Positions 1 to 6,224 are shown, numbered from the stretch's first letter. The stretch is 13,997 nt of DNA from Candidatus Omnitrophota bacterium (GCA_020052635.1 JAGVOR010000106.1:1-13997), one strand, 5' to 3'. The notes: generated from the sequence alone by a model not told the origin. Numbers and translations: made by a program.

Positions 1-417
1 ATATTCTTCGGCGGTTGGAGACTCAACGACAGTCAAATCCTCACCCTGAGCTGGCTGCTCTTCAGCGGCCAAGGAAGCTTCTGGGGTATCTTCCATATTT
101 ACGGTCTCTGTATCAACCCCAACAGCAGATACGTATTCATCGGAAGGGGCAGTTACCACGGGAGTTAGTTCGCTTTCGGAAATTTTTATCTCTAAAGCGG
201 TATCGGTCTGATCCAAGGTTTCGGCTCGATCGATACTTTCGATTTCATCCATAAAGTAAATAACCGGGACGCCTTCAAAATCCAGCGTGATATATTTTTC
301 CGTCCTTTCCAGAATATTTCCTTCCATTGTTTTACCGGATTTAAACACGATAGTTTCCGCAAATACAGAGATTGGCAAACCAATAACGCATAAAATAATC
401 AGCAGCTTTTTCTCCAT
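1..417 (-). CDS. Exported SH3-like protein, C-terminus cut by window edge
   Basis: The minus-strand frame opens with ATG at 417-415 and stays open to base 1, so the visible 139 residues are the N-terminal part of a longer protein. GGAGG lies about six bases upstream of the start. Residues 1-20 form a signal peptide (MEKK, hydrophobic core, VFA-E cleavage site), placing it in the periplasm or envelope. Residues 22-63 look like a small SH3/Sm-like beta-barrel with the pattern FKSGKTMEGNILERT, then FEGVPVIYFMDEIESI. From about residue 70 the chain is acidic, rich in Glu, Thr, Ser, Pro and Ala, and probably disordered. The module resembles the one in the exported protein at 1961-2443, so the two may be related parts of one envelope operon. 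I recognise no specific function. Confidence 0.8.
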   Translation of the reverse strand, partial: MEKKLLIILCVIGLPISVFAETIVFKSGKTMEGNILERTEKYITLDFEGVPVIYFMDEIESIDRAETLDQTDTALEIKISESELTPVVTAPSDEYVSAVGVDTETVNMEDTPEASLAAEEQPAQGEDLTVVESPTAEEY

Positions 418-532
418 AGCCCCTCCTGATGACCCTTGCGATCCCGGATTTTTTAAGCGGCTAAAAAATTAACGCTTATCCATACCGTTCAACCGTAAAC
501 GTAAAGGCAACGCTTAAAACAAATCCTAAAAT

Positions 533-826
533 TTATCTTGCTTTTTCCTTAGCTTCCCGCCGCAGGTCTTTTAAATCTTCTTTGGCGAATTTCATTTTTT
601 TACGGATATTAGCCAGTTTTTTCTTTAGGGGCTTGGCCTCATTTTCAATCTTTTTAATCTCGGTTTCCAGCTGCTTAGCCTCCTCCTGCAATGCGGCCAA
701 TTCTTCCTTGATCTGTTCCTCCTCACTTTGTATTTCAGTAACCTGTTTAGCCGCGTCCTTTGCGGCATAAAGGTTGACTGTAAACATTAACACTATCGCT
801 AATACTAACCCCAGTCTTTTTTTCAT
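533..826 (-). CDS. Small exported coiled-coil protein
   Basis: This 97-residue protein has a signal peptide (MKKR, hydrophobic residues 5-20, LYA-AKD cleavage near residue 22). The rest is almost entirely a charged heptad-rich helix of Glu, Lys, Leu and Ala from about residue 28 to 97, so the mature product is probably a single periplasmic coiled coil. There is no membrane segment after the signal and no Cys in the mature part. GAGG lies a few bases upstream of the ATG. It follows the CpaF-type ATPase by 39 bases in the same direction and is probably cotranscribed with it. Its role is unknown; an envelope scaffold or assembly factor is only a guess from the context. Confidence 0.8.
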   Translation of the reverse strand: MKKRLGLVLAIVLMFTVNLYAAKDAAKQVTEIQSEEEQIKEELAALQEEAKQLETEIKKIENEAKPLKKKLANIRKKMKFAKEDLKDLRREAKEKAR

Positions 827-865
827 TATCGCCTCATCAACAAAATCCTCGATTAAATTACCGGG

Positions 866-1930
866 CTAACCGGAGAAGGTCTTTCCGGAAACCAGCCCCT
901 CCTCCTCCAGCCGGGTAAAGAATACCGGGTAATATTGAAAAGCCGACTTTAATTGTTCAATTGTCTGTTCTCCTACTCTCTCCTCCTGCAGGGTGAAGAG
1001 GTCATTGTAAAAGATCTCTTCATTCTTCAAACCCCGCAGCTCGGTAATGCAGGTTACCCGGCGCTTCCCGTCGCGCATACGCTCGACATGCACCACCAGA
1101 TTAATGGTATTCGAAATCATCTTCCGGATCTCCAGAGAAGACAGGTTCAACCCCAGCATCAGCACCATGGACTCTAAACGGTTCATCGCTTCATTCGGCG
1201 AATTACCGTGGATAATCCCGATCGCCCCGGTATTACCCATCGACATCGCCTGCAGCATGTCCACCGCTTCGGCGCCCCTGATTTCTCCGAAGATCAAACG
1301 GTCCGGGGACATACGCAGGGAGTTTTTGGTTAAATCGCGTAAAGTAACCTCCCCTTTACCCTCCCGGTCCGGCAGGCGGGTCTCCAGGGAAACCACATCC
1401 TCTTTATCGATCTTTAATTCCGCGGCATCCTCAATGGTCACTACCCTCTCATCCGGATCAAAATAATGCGAAAGCATCTGCAAAAGCGTAGTTTTACCCA
1501 CCCCGGTCCCCCCGGATAAAATCATATTCACCCTGCCTTTGACGCAGGCTACCAGGAAATCCGCCGCCTTGCGGTTTAACATCCCCATATTGATCAAGTC
1601 ATCCAGGCATTTGATTTTATTGGAAAACTTCCGGAAGGTTACCGCCGCCCCGAAACGCGACAGCGGAGGAATAATCGCGTTGATCCGCGTTCCATCTTCG
1701 ATACACAGGTCGGCATAAGGATACTCCTGGTCGATCCGCTTGTTGTAAGCGGTAAAAATATCATTGATCAGTTTACTCAGCTCGTCGACGTTTTTAAAAC
1801 AAACTTCCACCGGGATCTTTTTACCGCTCTTTTCCACAAAGATTTTATCGTAGCTGTTAATCATAATTTCCGAAATATCCGGATCATCCAAAAGCGGCTT
1901 GACCGGACCGAAAGCAATCTGTTTGCTCAT
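866..1930 (-). CDS. CpaF/TadA-family secretion ATPase
   Basis: The 354-residue product is a type II/IV secretion ATPase of the CpaF (TadA) family, a cytoplasmic hexamer that powers assembly of Tad/Flp pili or related secretion. The N-terminal domain (about 1-125) contains the family pattern SEIMINSYDKIFVE and the arginine segment DGTRINAIIPPLS. The ATPase core has Walker A GGTGVGKTT (140-148), an Asp box VTIEDAAEL (164-172), Walker B RLIFGEIRGAEA (211-222) and a His box ending IIHGNSPNEA (239-248). The His box is unusual: most CpaF proteins read TGHDG, whereas this one reads TGAIG (234-238), losing one His and one Asp. The ATG has GAGGAAA upstream. No other tad/cpa gene is visible; the neighbours are small exported proteins. 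The family is secure; the substrate and partner are unknown. Confidence 0.93.
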   Translation of the reverse strand: MSKQIAFGPVKPLLDDPDISEIMINSYDKIFVEKSGKKIPVEVCFKNVDELSKLINDIFTAYNKRIDQEYPYADLCIEDGTRINAIIPPLSRFGAAVTFRKFSNKIKCLDDLINMGMLNRKAADFLVACVKGRVNMILSGGTGVGKTTLLQMLSHYFDPDERVVTIEDAAELKIDKEDVVSLETRLPDREGKGEVTLRDLTKNSLRMSPDRLIFGEIRGAEAVDMLQAMSMGNTGAIGIIHGNSPNEAMNRLESMVLMLGLNLSSLEIRKMISNTINLVVHVERMRDGKRRVTCITELRGLKNEEIFYNDLFTLQEERVGEQTIEQLKSAFQYYPVFFTRLEEEGLVSGKTFSG

Positions 1931-1960
1931 TTTTTTCCTCGATTCTCTGGTTAAACTCTT

Positions 1961-2443
1961 TTAATCCTTTATTTTCTTAACCGCATCCTGCATTTCGGGG
2001 CTATTCACAATCTCCATAAATTTAGGGTTATTCAGCAGGCTCTGGATATCCCCTTTTTTCGCCGCTTCTAAAATTTCCGGGTCATTGGCCATCTCCCGCA
2101 AGTTTGGATTTTTGGCAATTCCGGTAACCAGGGCCGCATTCTCGGGATTAGCCATCAACTTTTCATGCATCGCCGCCACCTGCGCTTGCCTTAAATCGCC
2201 GGACCTATCCGCCCCGAAAGTACTAGCAGAACTGGCGGTTTCAATACGCGCAACTTTATCCGCAGGGACCTTGATCTCTCCAGCATCCGGGGCTTTAAAC
2301 GTATAAACCCCGTTGACAAAAGAAACCACCTCAGCGTTAAGCGTAGAGCCGTCGCTCAATTCAATCTTGCTTAACTGCTGGCTGAAAACATTCCCTGCGC
2401 CCAGCGTTAAAATCAGCGCGCCAAAGATAAAAGTTTTTTTCAC
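1961..2443 (-). CDS. Exported protein with SH3-like and STI1-like domains
   Basis: The gene starts at GTG (2443-2441) preceded by GGGGGAG at good spacing; no ATG fits the signal peptide. The 160 residues begin with MKKTFIFG, a hydrophobic stretch and a NVFS-QQ cleavage site near residue 21. Residues 24-70 form an SH3/Sm-like barrel (KIELSDGSTLNAEVVSF, ending KVARIE). Residues 90-160 are helical and rich in Asn-Pro pairs: NPNLREMANDPEILEAAKKG and then LLNNPKFMEIVNSPEMQDA resemble the STI1/DP repeats of co-chaperones. The combination suggests a periplasmic protein-binding or chaperone-like factor, but that is inference. It is the first gene of the putative operon with the CpaF-type ATPase (30-base gap) and has its own promoter. 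Confidence 0.82.
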   Translation of the reverse strand: MKKTFIFGALILTLGAGNVFSQQLSKIELSDGSTLNAEVVSFVNGVYTFKAPDAGEIKVPADKVARIETASSASTFGADRSGDLRQAQVAAMHEKLMANPENAALVTGIAKNPNLREMANDPEILEAAKKGDIQSLLNNPKFMEIVNSPEMQDAVKKIKD

Positions 2444-2488
2444 TTGCTCCCCCTTCCCCCTGAATAATCATGCCTAAGCTTATGTTTC

Positions 2489-2516
2489 ATTTTACCACAG
2501 AGAAATTATAATTCAA
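2489..2516 (-). promoter_or_regulatory. Promoter of the SH3/STI1-CpaF operon
   Basis: Read on the minus strand, TTGAAT (2516-2511) and TAAAAT (2494-2489) are separated by 16 bases, a good sigma-70-type match. Transcription would start near 2482, leaving about 40 bases before the GTG start at 2443. Only two bases separate its -35 box from that of the divergent corA promoter. Confidence 0.6.
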
Positions 2517-2518
2517 CC

Positions 2519-2547
2519 TTGTAATCTATAATGCCTTGTGGTATTAT
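2519..2547 (+). promoter_or_regulatory. corA promoter
   Basis: TTGTAA (2519-2524) and TATTAT (2542-2547) are 17 bases apart, which predicts a transcript start near 2553. This lies downstream of the in-frame ATG at 2531, so that upstream ATG should not be on the mRNA; it supports 2579 as the true corA start. Confidence 0.6.
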
Positions 2548-2568
2548 TCTTTTATATTTCATATTTTC

Positions 2569-2574
2569 AGGAGG
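2569..2574 (+). promoter_or_regulatory. Ribosome binding site that fixes the corA start
   Basis: AGGAGG ends four bases before the ATG at 2579. The upstream in-frame ATG at 2531 has no such site and falls inside the promoter spacer. Confidence 0.75.
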
Positions 2575-2578
2575 CTTA

Positions 2579-3559
2579 ATGTACGAAACTTTCCTCTATA
2601 ACCCTACGTCGGGAATTAATTTCGAACGCCTGAACCCCGGGCAAATGCAGGAGGCGATCAAGGACCCCGCCAGTATTTTATGGCTGGATATCCAGGATAT
2701 CGACGATAACGATATCGATCTGCTCACCGGCGTATTTAATATCCACCCGCTGACGATCGAAGATTTCATTATGGTCAATGCCCGGCCGAAGGTCGAAAAC
2801 TTTAAAGACTATCTCTTTCTGATTATGTTTTCCCTGGAGTGCTCCGGTAACGAAAAATGCATCGGTAAAATTAAAATGAATGAGCTGGATTTCTGCCTGG
2901 GTAAAAACTTCCTGGTGACTTCGCATAACGAAGCCATCCAAAGCTTAGCCCTCAACAAAGAAAGAATCCGTAAGGATTCCCCGATCATTAAAAACGGAAC
3001 GGACTTTCTTTTATACGCGCTGGTCGATAGCTTAGTCGACAGTTACTTTCCGGTCATCCATACCTTCGATGAATCAGTAGACCAGATGAGCGATGAGCTG
3101 TTTAAAGACCCGACCAATGAAACCCTCAAAAAGATCTATACCTTGAAAAATGAAATTATTCATCTGCGGCGGACCATCGGCCCGCAGGCGGATGTGATCA
3201 GCTTGCTGGCCCGCGGCGATTATCCACAAGTTGCCCCTCCCAATGCTATTTATTTCCGGAATATTTACGACAGCTTAATCCGCATCAACGATATCGTGGG
3301 GACTTCCCGGGATATTATTACCGGGGCGATGGAGGCCTATGTTTCAGTAGTTTCAAACCGCCTCAACGAGATCATGAAGACTTTAACGGTAATTTCTACG
3401 ATCGTTATGCCCCTGACCTTGATTGCCAGTATTTACGGCATGAACTTTAAGCATATGCCGGAATTGGAGCACCAGTTCGGTTATCCTGCCGTTATTTTCA
3501 CCATGGCCCTGATCACGATCGTCATGATGATCTATTTTAAGCGTCGCAAGTGGCTTTAA
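2579..3559 (+). CDS. corA: CorA-family magnesium/cobalt transporter
   Basis: From ATG 2579 the product is 326 residues, the usual length for CorA. It is an inner-membrane pentameric channel for Mg2+ and, in some members, Co2+ or Ni2+. The long cytoplasmic N-terminal domain (about 1-250) has the typical HPLTIEDF and ARPKVENFKDYLF segments (56-80) and the stalk-helix pattern QADVISLLARGD. Two membrane helices follow at about 268-287 and 302-320. The signature YGMNF is intact with GMN at 287-289, followed by the short periplasmic loop KHMPELEH. The C-terminus KRRKWL is basic, as expected for a cytoplasmic end. It stands alone on the plus strand, divergent from the CpaF operon. I see no magnesium riboswitch: the leader is only about 26 bases. 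Confidence 0.95.
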   Translation: MYETFLYNPTSGINFERLNPGQMQEAIKDPASILWLDIQDIDDNDIDLLTGVFNIHPLTIEDFIMVNARPKVENFKDYLFLIMFSLECSGNEKCIGKIKMNELDFCLGKNFLVTSHNEAIQSLALNKERIRKDSPIIKNGTDFLLYALVDSLVDSYFPVIHTFDESVDQMSDELFKDPTNETLKKIYTLKNEIIHLRRTIGPQADVISLLARGDYPQVAPPNAIYFRNIYDSLIRINDIVGTSRDIITGAMEAYVSVVSNRLNEIMKTLTVISTIVMPLTLIASIYGMNFKHMPELEHQFGYPAVIFTMALITIVMMIYFKRRKWL

Positions 3560-3594
3560 CCCAGAACCCAGAAACAGTTTCTATTCTAATCTCG

Positions 3595-3627
3595 ACAGTG
3601 TACCTCTGCTATGCTAAACAGTGTACC
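3595..3627. repeat. Short tandem repeat after corA
   Basis: ACAGTGTACC occurs at 3595-3604 and again at 3618-3627 (period 23). A shortened relative, ACTGTACCC, appears near 4215. Repeated ends of this kind occur at the termini of some insertion sequences, but no transposase or matching inverted end is visible, so it is only a possible scar. The rest of the gap 3560-3690 holds nothing I can identify. Confidence 0.35.
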
Positions 3628-3696
3628 CATGTCCACATCCATAAAGTAACGCGTAAATAATAGGCTAATTCTCTTCCCCCTTCAAGATTAAAGTAG

Positions 3697-3722
3697 TATA
3701 ATTCTTTTACAGCTTAAGGAGG
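3697..3722 (+). promoter_or_regulatory. -10 box and ribosome binding site of the 3728 gene
   Basis: A perfect TATAAT lies at 3697-3702. The bases 17 upstream (TTCCCC) are a poor -35 box, so the promoter may need an activator or be weak. A strong AAGGAGG at 3716-3722 sits five bases before ATG 3728. Confidence 0.5.
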
Positions 3723-3727
3723 TTACC

Positions 3728-4045
3728 ATGGGAAAAATTACTTTTCTTGCTGCAGGTTTATGGGTTATCTGCATTTTATCTTCCGGGATACTCTATGCCG
3801 AAAATAGCCCGGATAACAATTTGTCAGACGGCATGGAGGTGCAAGAGGTAGAGCCGGGTTATAAATTACTCCTGCCCAAAGGAACAGTCATTCAGAAAAA
3901 AGGCGACTTAAGAGTAGTGGAGGGGCCGGGGGAATACGCGGCGAGAAGATTCGAAGAATATGACGCACAGATAGCAGAAATAAACCGCAAGATTGAAACG
4001 CTGCAAAAGAAAGTCGAAGAAATTAAAAACGTAAATCAACGGTAA
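3728..4045 (+). CDS. Small exported protein with C-terminal coiled coil
   Basis: The 105-residue product has a signal peptide (residues 1-24, cleavage LYA-EN) and is predicted to be periplasmic. After a polar linker, residues 35-66 form a compact segment, MEVQEVEPGYKLLLPKG and then GDLRVVEGPGEYAARRF, probably a small beta structure. Residues 68-101 are a heptad-like coiled coil (IAEINRKIETLQKKVEEIK) that could mediate dimerisation. No catalytic motif is visible. It has its own -10 box and ribosome binding site and is not in an operon. The style resembles small conserved exported proteins of uncultured Gram-negative lineages, but I assign no function. Confidence 0.8.
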   Translation: MGKITFLAAGLWVICILSSGILYAENSPDNNLSDGMEVQEVEPGYKLLLPKGTVIQKKGDLRVVEGPGEYAARRFEEYDAQIAEINRKIETLQKKVEEIKNVNQR

Positions 4046-4169
4046 CTGGCATATCGTCCTGCGGGATAATCGTAACATCCCTGCCCAGTTTCAGTAACGC
4101 AATTACCGCTGCTTTCCCGGTGTCCAACCAATAGACCATCTGAAAGAATAGACCTGCGCCGTAAAAGAA
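4025..4169 (-). pseudogene. Possible decayed reading frame, C-terminal fragment
   Basis: On the minus strand an open stretch from 4169 to a stop at 4027-4025 reads FFYGAGLFFQMVYWLDTGKA and ends MPVTVDLRF-stop. An in-frame ATG at 4139 would give only 38 residues, without a ribosome binding site. In another frame just upstream, leucine-rich KLSLLLLFFNSFTAQ resembles a signal peptide. Together they could be a frameshifted small secreted protein; a terminal Phe after alternating polar residues recalls outer-membrane barrel ends. It overlaps the last seven codons of the plus-strand gene. This is weak evidence; it may be chance. Confidence 0.25.
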
Positions 4170-4417
4170 TTAAAAAACAGCAAAAGAAGAGACAGCTTCC
4201 AAATCAATCGGAAAACTGTACCCAATTAAGCTAAAACTGGAATTTTTGAATAAATCCCTTACCGGCATTAAAATAACTTTATCTCATATTCCCTGGTCAT
4301 TACGCATGCCAATACGTATCGAAAAATCAAGTATAATATCAGACCGACTATCCCCAGGCTTTAGCCCGGGGAGTATTCATCGCAAAATTAGAGATAATTT
4401 TATAAGTAAGATTGTTT
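4046..4417. other. 372-base gap with mobile-element remnants
   Basis: No convincing protein gene fills this gap. It contains the decayed minus-strand frame near its left end and an IS200/IS605-like hairpin at 4352-4371. A 68-codon plus-strand frame at 4246-4452 crosses the hairpin, has no ribosome binding site and is not considered real. Confidence 0.5.
4352..4379 (+). mobile_element. Hairpin resembling an IS200/IS605 end
   Basis: The imperfect palindrome at 4352-4371 pairs CCCC with GGGG and GGC with GCC around a TTTA loop, with one A-C mismatch in the stem. It is followed directly by AGTATTCA. Subterminal hairpins with a CTTTAGC-type tip, a stem irregularity and a following GGGGAGTAT motif are typical of IS200/IS605 single-strand transposons, whose Y1 transposase TnpA recognises them. 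No tnpA or tnpB is present in the window, so this would be a solitary end, a remnant or a non-autonomous derivative. Confidence 0.45.
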
Positions 4418-4756
4418 TCAAGATTGATAATTTCTGCGGGATGCGTAGGTAAAAGGTAAGAAGTAATTCCTCCAAGAGGCTTCCGAGGACAAAAACTGGT
4501 TCACCCCAAAGAAATAATCAACGATTGCCTCTCTCAGGCGTGTAATCTCATTTAAATGAGCATAATTTTTGTCACTATCTAATGTCAAATCGATTAACTC
4601 TAAAGATCGCTCAAATGCCTTTTGAGCATAATCAGCATTTTTCTTTATCCGCCAATTAAGTGCGCGCTCAACCTCGCCACCGATATTTGCCATTTGCGCC
4701 AATAATGGCAGCTTACTCCAACGGCCCGTTGCGAGATCTTTATGTTGATAATTCAT
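4418..4756 (-). CDS. Conserved small protein paired with DUF5674
   Basis: The 112-residue protein is cytoplasmic, with no signal or membrane segment. It is mostly helical, with segments GRWSKLPLLAQMANIGGEVE (11-30), RALNWRIKKNADYAQKAFER and then LNEITRLREAIVDYFFGVNQ (68-87). I recall similar proteins next to DUF5674 genes in several uncultured lineages but know no function. Its ATG overlaps the stop of the upstream DUF5674 gene (ATGA), so the two are translationally coupled; AAGGA also lies upstream. The helical build and tight pairing recall two-gene toxin-antitoxin or HEPN-type modules, but no R-x4-6-H motif is present, so I do not claim that. The region is AT-richer than the dnaX side. Confidence 0.75.
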   Translation of the reverse strand: MNYQHKDLATGRWSKLPLLAQMANIGGEVERALNWRIKKNADYAQKAFERSLELIDLTLDSDKNYAHLNEITRLREAIVDYFFGVNQFLSSEASWRNYFLPFTYASRRNYQS

Positions 4757-5094
4757 CGCTTGATCCTTTTTGTAACCACTTCAATAATTTTCTTACGCGT
4801 TTCATCGCTTTCGATATTACGGCTCCTGTTCCCCTGTGACGGACGCATATTAATCAGAGAATCAAACTCAACAAAATCGTCACCCTGGATTTCTGGATAA
4901 AGGTTTATGCCCCAAAGGTTTTTCTGTTTTGAGCCGTCTTCTAAAAGTAAAGCTTCCAAATCAGAATGAAGCTCGGCATCAACCGCAATTAATCCTTTTT
5001 CAATATCGACAACGGCTTTCACTAAATTACCAAAAGTATCTTCGGCCATCTGCTTAAGTTCACTCAACAATAATGTTTCTGTTATTATTTTCAT
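4753..5094 (-). CDS. DUF5674 family protein
   Basis: The 113-residue product matches the DUF5674 pattern as I remember it: LKQMAEDTFGNLVKAVVDIE (14-33), an acidic core AVDAELHSDLEALLLEDGSK (37-56), LWGINLYPE and the segment SLINMRPSQGNRSRNIES (79-96). The many invariant acidic and basic positions suggest a small enzyme or nucleic-acid-binding protein, but no function is established to my knowledge. It is cytoplasmic and is the first gene of a two-gene unit, overlapping the next start by four bases. There is no ribosome binding site at normal distance; instead a TATAAT lies six bases before the ATG, so the message may be leaderless. Confidence 0.85.
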   Translation of the reverse strand: MKIITETLLLSELKQMAEDTFGNLVKAVVDIEKGLIAVDAELHSDLEALLLEDGSKQKNLWGINLYPEIQGDDFVEFDSLINMRPSQGNRSRNIESDETRKKIIEVVTKRIKR

Positions 5095-5100
5095 AAAACG

Positions 5101-5129
5101 ATTATACCTCGGTAAAAAGCCTTCTGCAA
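5101..5129 (-). promoter_or_regulatory. Promoter predicting a leaderless DUF5674 transcript
   Basis: On the minus strand TTGCAG (5129-5124) and a perfect TATAAT (5106-5101) are 17 bases apart. Six bases separate the -10 box from the ATG at 5094, so the expected transcript start falls on or next to the A of the start codon. Confidence 0.55.
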
Positions 5130-5155
5130 GTCATTTGCACCTGCAAAAAGCTTTC

Positions 5156-5186
5156 CTCGAACATCAAGGCTTTCGCAAAGTTCGAG
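5156..5186 (-). terminator. Possible weak terminator after the dsrE-like gene
   Basis: The arms CTCGAAC and GTTCGAG (7 bp, loop 17) are followed on the minus strand by GAAAGCTTTTTGC. It lies about 95 bases beyond the stop of the dsrE-like gene. The long loop and the distance from stem to T-run make it a weak candidate. Confidence 0.3.
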
Positions 5187-5279
5187 TTCTATTTTACTCC
5201 CTCTGTTGGATAAGTTTAGTAATTGGTGCATAAACGAAAAAGCTAATTTCCTATGTAATGAACTAATCCATATTGCTTG

Positions 5280-5600
5280 CTAAAAAGTCACAACCTTGTC
5301 ACTTTCTTTGATAATCTCATACATATCCTTCATTGTGTTAATAGGACACATCTCAGAATCTTCCTGATTCCGGGATTTAATGCACGTTCCGCAAGCCAGT
5401 ATTTTTCCACCGGACTGAAGTAATTTCTCTACTTGTTCAATAGTATTAAACTTATCTGTGCTTATTTTCTGATACTCAACACCTTTACCGGTCAAAAACA
5501 CTTTAACCTCATCTTTTTGACCGAGGCAAAAGTTTGCATACCGCAGGGCGTTCCAAGAAGTTTCTGCATCGTTATTTGAAATAATAACTCCTATTTTCAT
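5280..5600 (-). CDS. DsrE-family small sulfur-relay-like protein
   Basis: This 106-residue protein has the DsrE/DsrF fold pattern: a first strand and loop KIGVIISNNDAETSWNALRY, a second strand EVKVFLTGKGVEY and the Cys segment ILACGTCIKSR (68-77, C70 and C73). Further Cys residues are C25 and C85. DsrE-like proteins carry sulfur or act as small-molecule partners, often as oligomers in the cytoplasm. The Cys pair in ACGTC is the expected active position. Its start overlaps the methyltransferase stop by four bases (ATGA), so the two are cotranscribed and coupled. The pairing suggests sulfur, metal or metalloid handling; the substrate is unknown. Confidence 0.85.
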   Translation of the reverse strand: MKIGVIISNNDAETSWNALRYANFCLGQKDEVKVFLTGKGVEYQKISTDKFNTIEQVEKLLQSGGKILACGTCIKSRNQEDSEMCPINTMKDMYEIIKESDKVVTF

Positions 5601-6175
5601 AATTCACCTCTTCCTTTTATTAAAACAATCCCATAGTGATATGGGCCTACATTATACTTTTTTGGATTATAAAAACCAGTGTCTTCTGCCCATTCTATAC
5701 ATTGTTCTGGCTTTGGGCGTATTTCCATTGCTGGTCCTCGCGGCGTTTTAGGGTCGTAATTCCAGTGAATAATACCAAGCGTACCATTTAGCTTTAGAAT
5801 CCTATAAGCCTCACGGAGTAATTTATCCGGATTATCTGCATGAAGAATATTAAAAAGCATAACAAAATCAACGTTTTCATCTTTAAGCCCTGAACCATCT
5901 GTTACAAAGTCTCGAAGAATCGTTTTAACATTATTTAATTCCTGTTTTTTGGCTCTTTTCTGCGTAATTTCTATCATATCCGGCTCTATATCCAACGCAA
6001 AAATTTCTCCTTTTATAATTTTTGCAGCCGGTATTGTGAATGTGCCATAACCACAACCAAATTCTGCCGCATTGTTTATCTTGCTATTCAAACCGAGTGT
6101 TATTAGAACCTCATCAGGATTAAAGAAATTTTCCCACATATCTTTCCCGGGCATTCCGCTATCTCTAACTTTCAT
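5597..6175 (-). CDS. Class I SAM-dependent methyltransferase
   Basis: The 192-residue product has the Rossmann methyltransferase core: motif I AAEFGCGYGTF (36-46) for S-adenosylmethionine, the acidic ribose-binding loop LDIEPDM (61-67), RDFVTDGSG (88-96) and motif IV-like VMLFNILHADNP (105-116). The start MKVRDSGMPGKDMWENFF and the late block TPRGPAMEIRPKPEQCIEWA (144-163) characterise a family I have seen next to dsrE-like genes. Its substrate is not known to me; arsenic, mercury, selenium or thiol compounds are possible, but no triad of arsenite-binding Cys is visible. AAGGAG lies five bases before the ATG. It is the first gene of the pair and is preceded by a dyad operator. Confidence 0.85.
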   Translation of the reverse strand: MKVRDSGMPGKDMWENFFNPDEVLITLGLNSKINNAAEFGCGYGTFTIPAAKIIKGEIFALDIEPDMIEITQKRAKKQELNNVKTILRDFVTDGSGLKDENVDFVMLFNILHADNPDKLLREAYRILKLNGTLGIIHWNYDPKTPRGPAMEIRPKPEQCIEWAEDTGFYNPKKYNVGPYHYGIVLIKGRGEL

Positions 6176-6200
6176 AATTCTCCTTAGTGGTTTGTGAATT

Positions 6201-6221
6201 AGTAAACTATTATAGTTTACT
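6201..6221 (-). promoter_or_regulatory. Operator-like perfect dyad over the -10 box
   Basis: Arms AGTAAACTA and TAGTTTACT (9 bp, perfect) flank a TTA centre. On the minus strand the centre contains TATAAT (6214-6209), so a bound dimeric regulator would cover the -10 box of the methyltransferase-dsrE pair, which starts 26 bases further on. No good -35 box is present. Size and symmetry suit an ArsR-, TetR- or MarR-type repressor, but none is encoded in the window. Confidence 0.6.
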
Positions 6222-6224
6222 CCA

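Noticed and set aside
192..383. 63-codon minus-strand frame with alternative reading of the first gene
   Set aside because: The overlapping frame from ATG 417 has a signal peptide and a good ribosome binding site and runs through the same bases; this one does not.
449..468. TTTTTTA/TAAAAAA inverted repeat after the coiled-coil gene
   Set aside because: The stem is only A-T pairs and would be too weak for a convincing terminator.
1047..1466. 139-codon plus-strand frame
   Set aside because: It lies wholly antisense to the CpaF-type ATPase, has no ribosome binding site and no recognisable protein pattern.
2531..2578. Upstream ATG of corA giving 16 extra residues
   Set aside because: It falls inside the promoter, before the predicted transcript start, and has no ribosome binding site, whereas ATG 2579 has AGGAGG.
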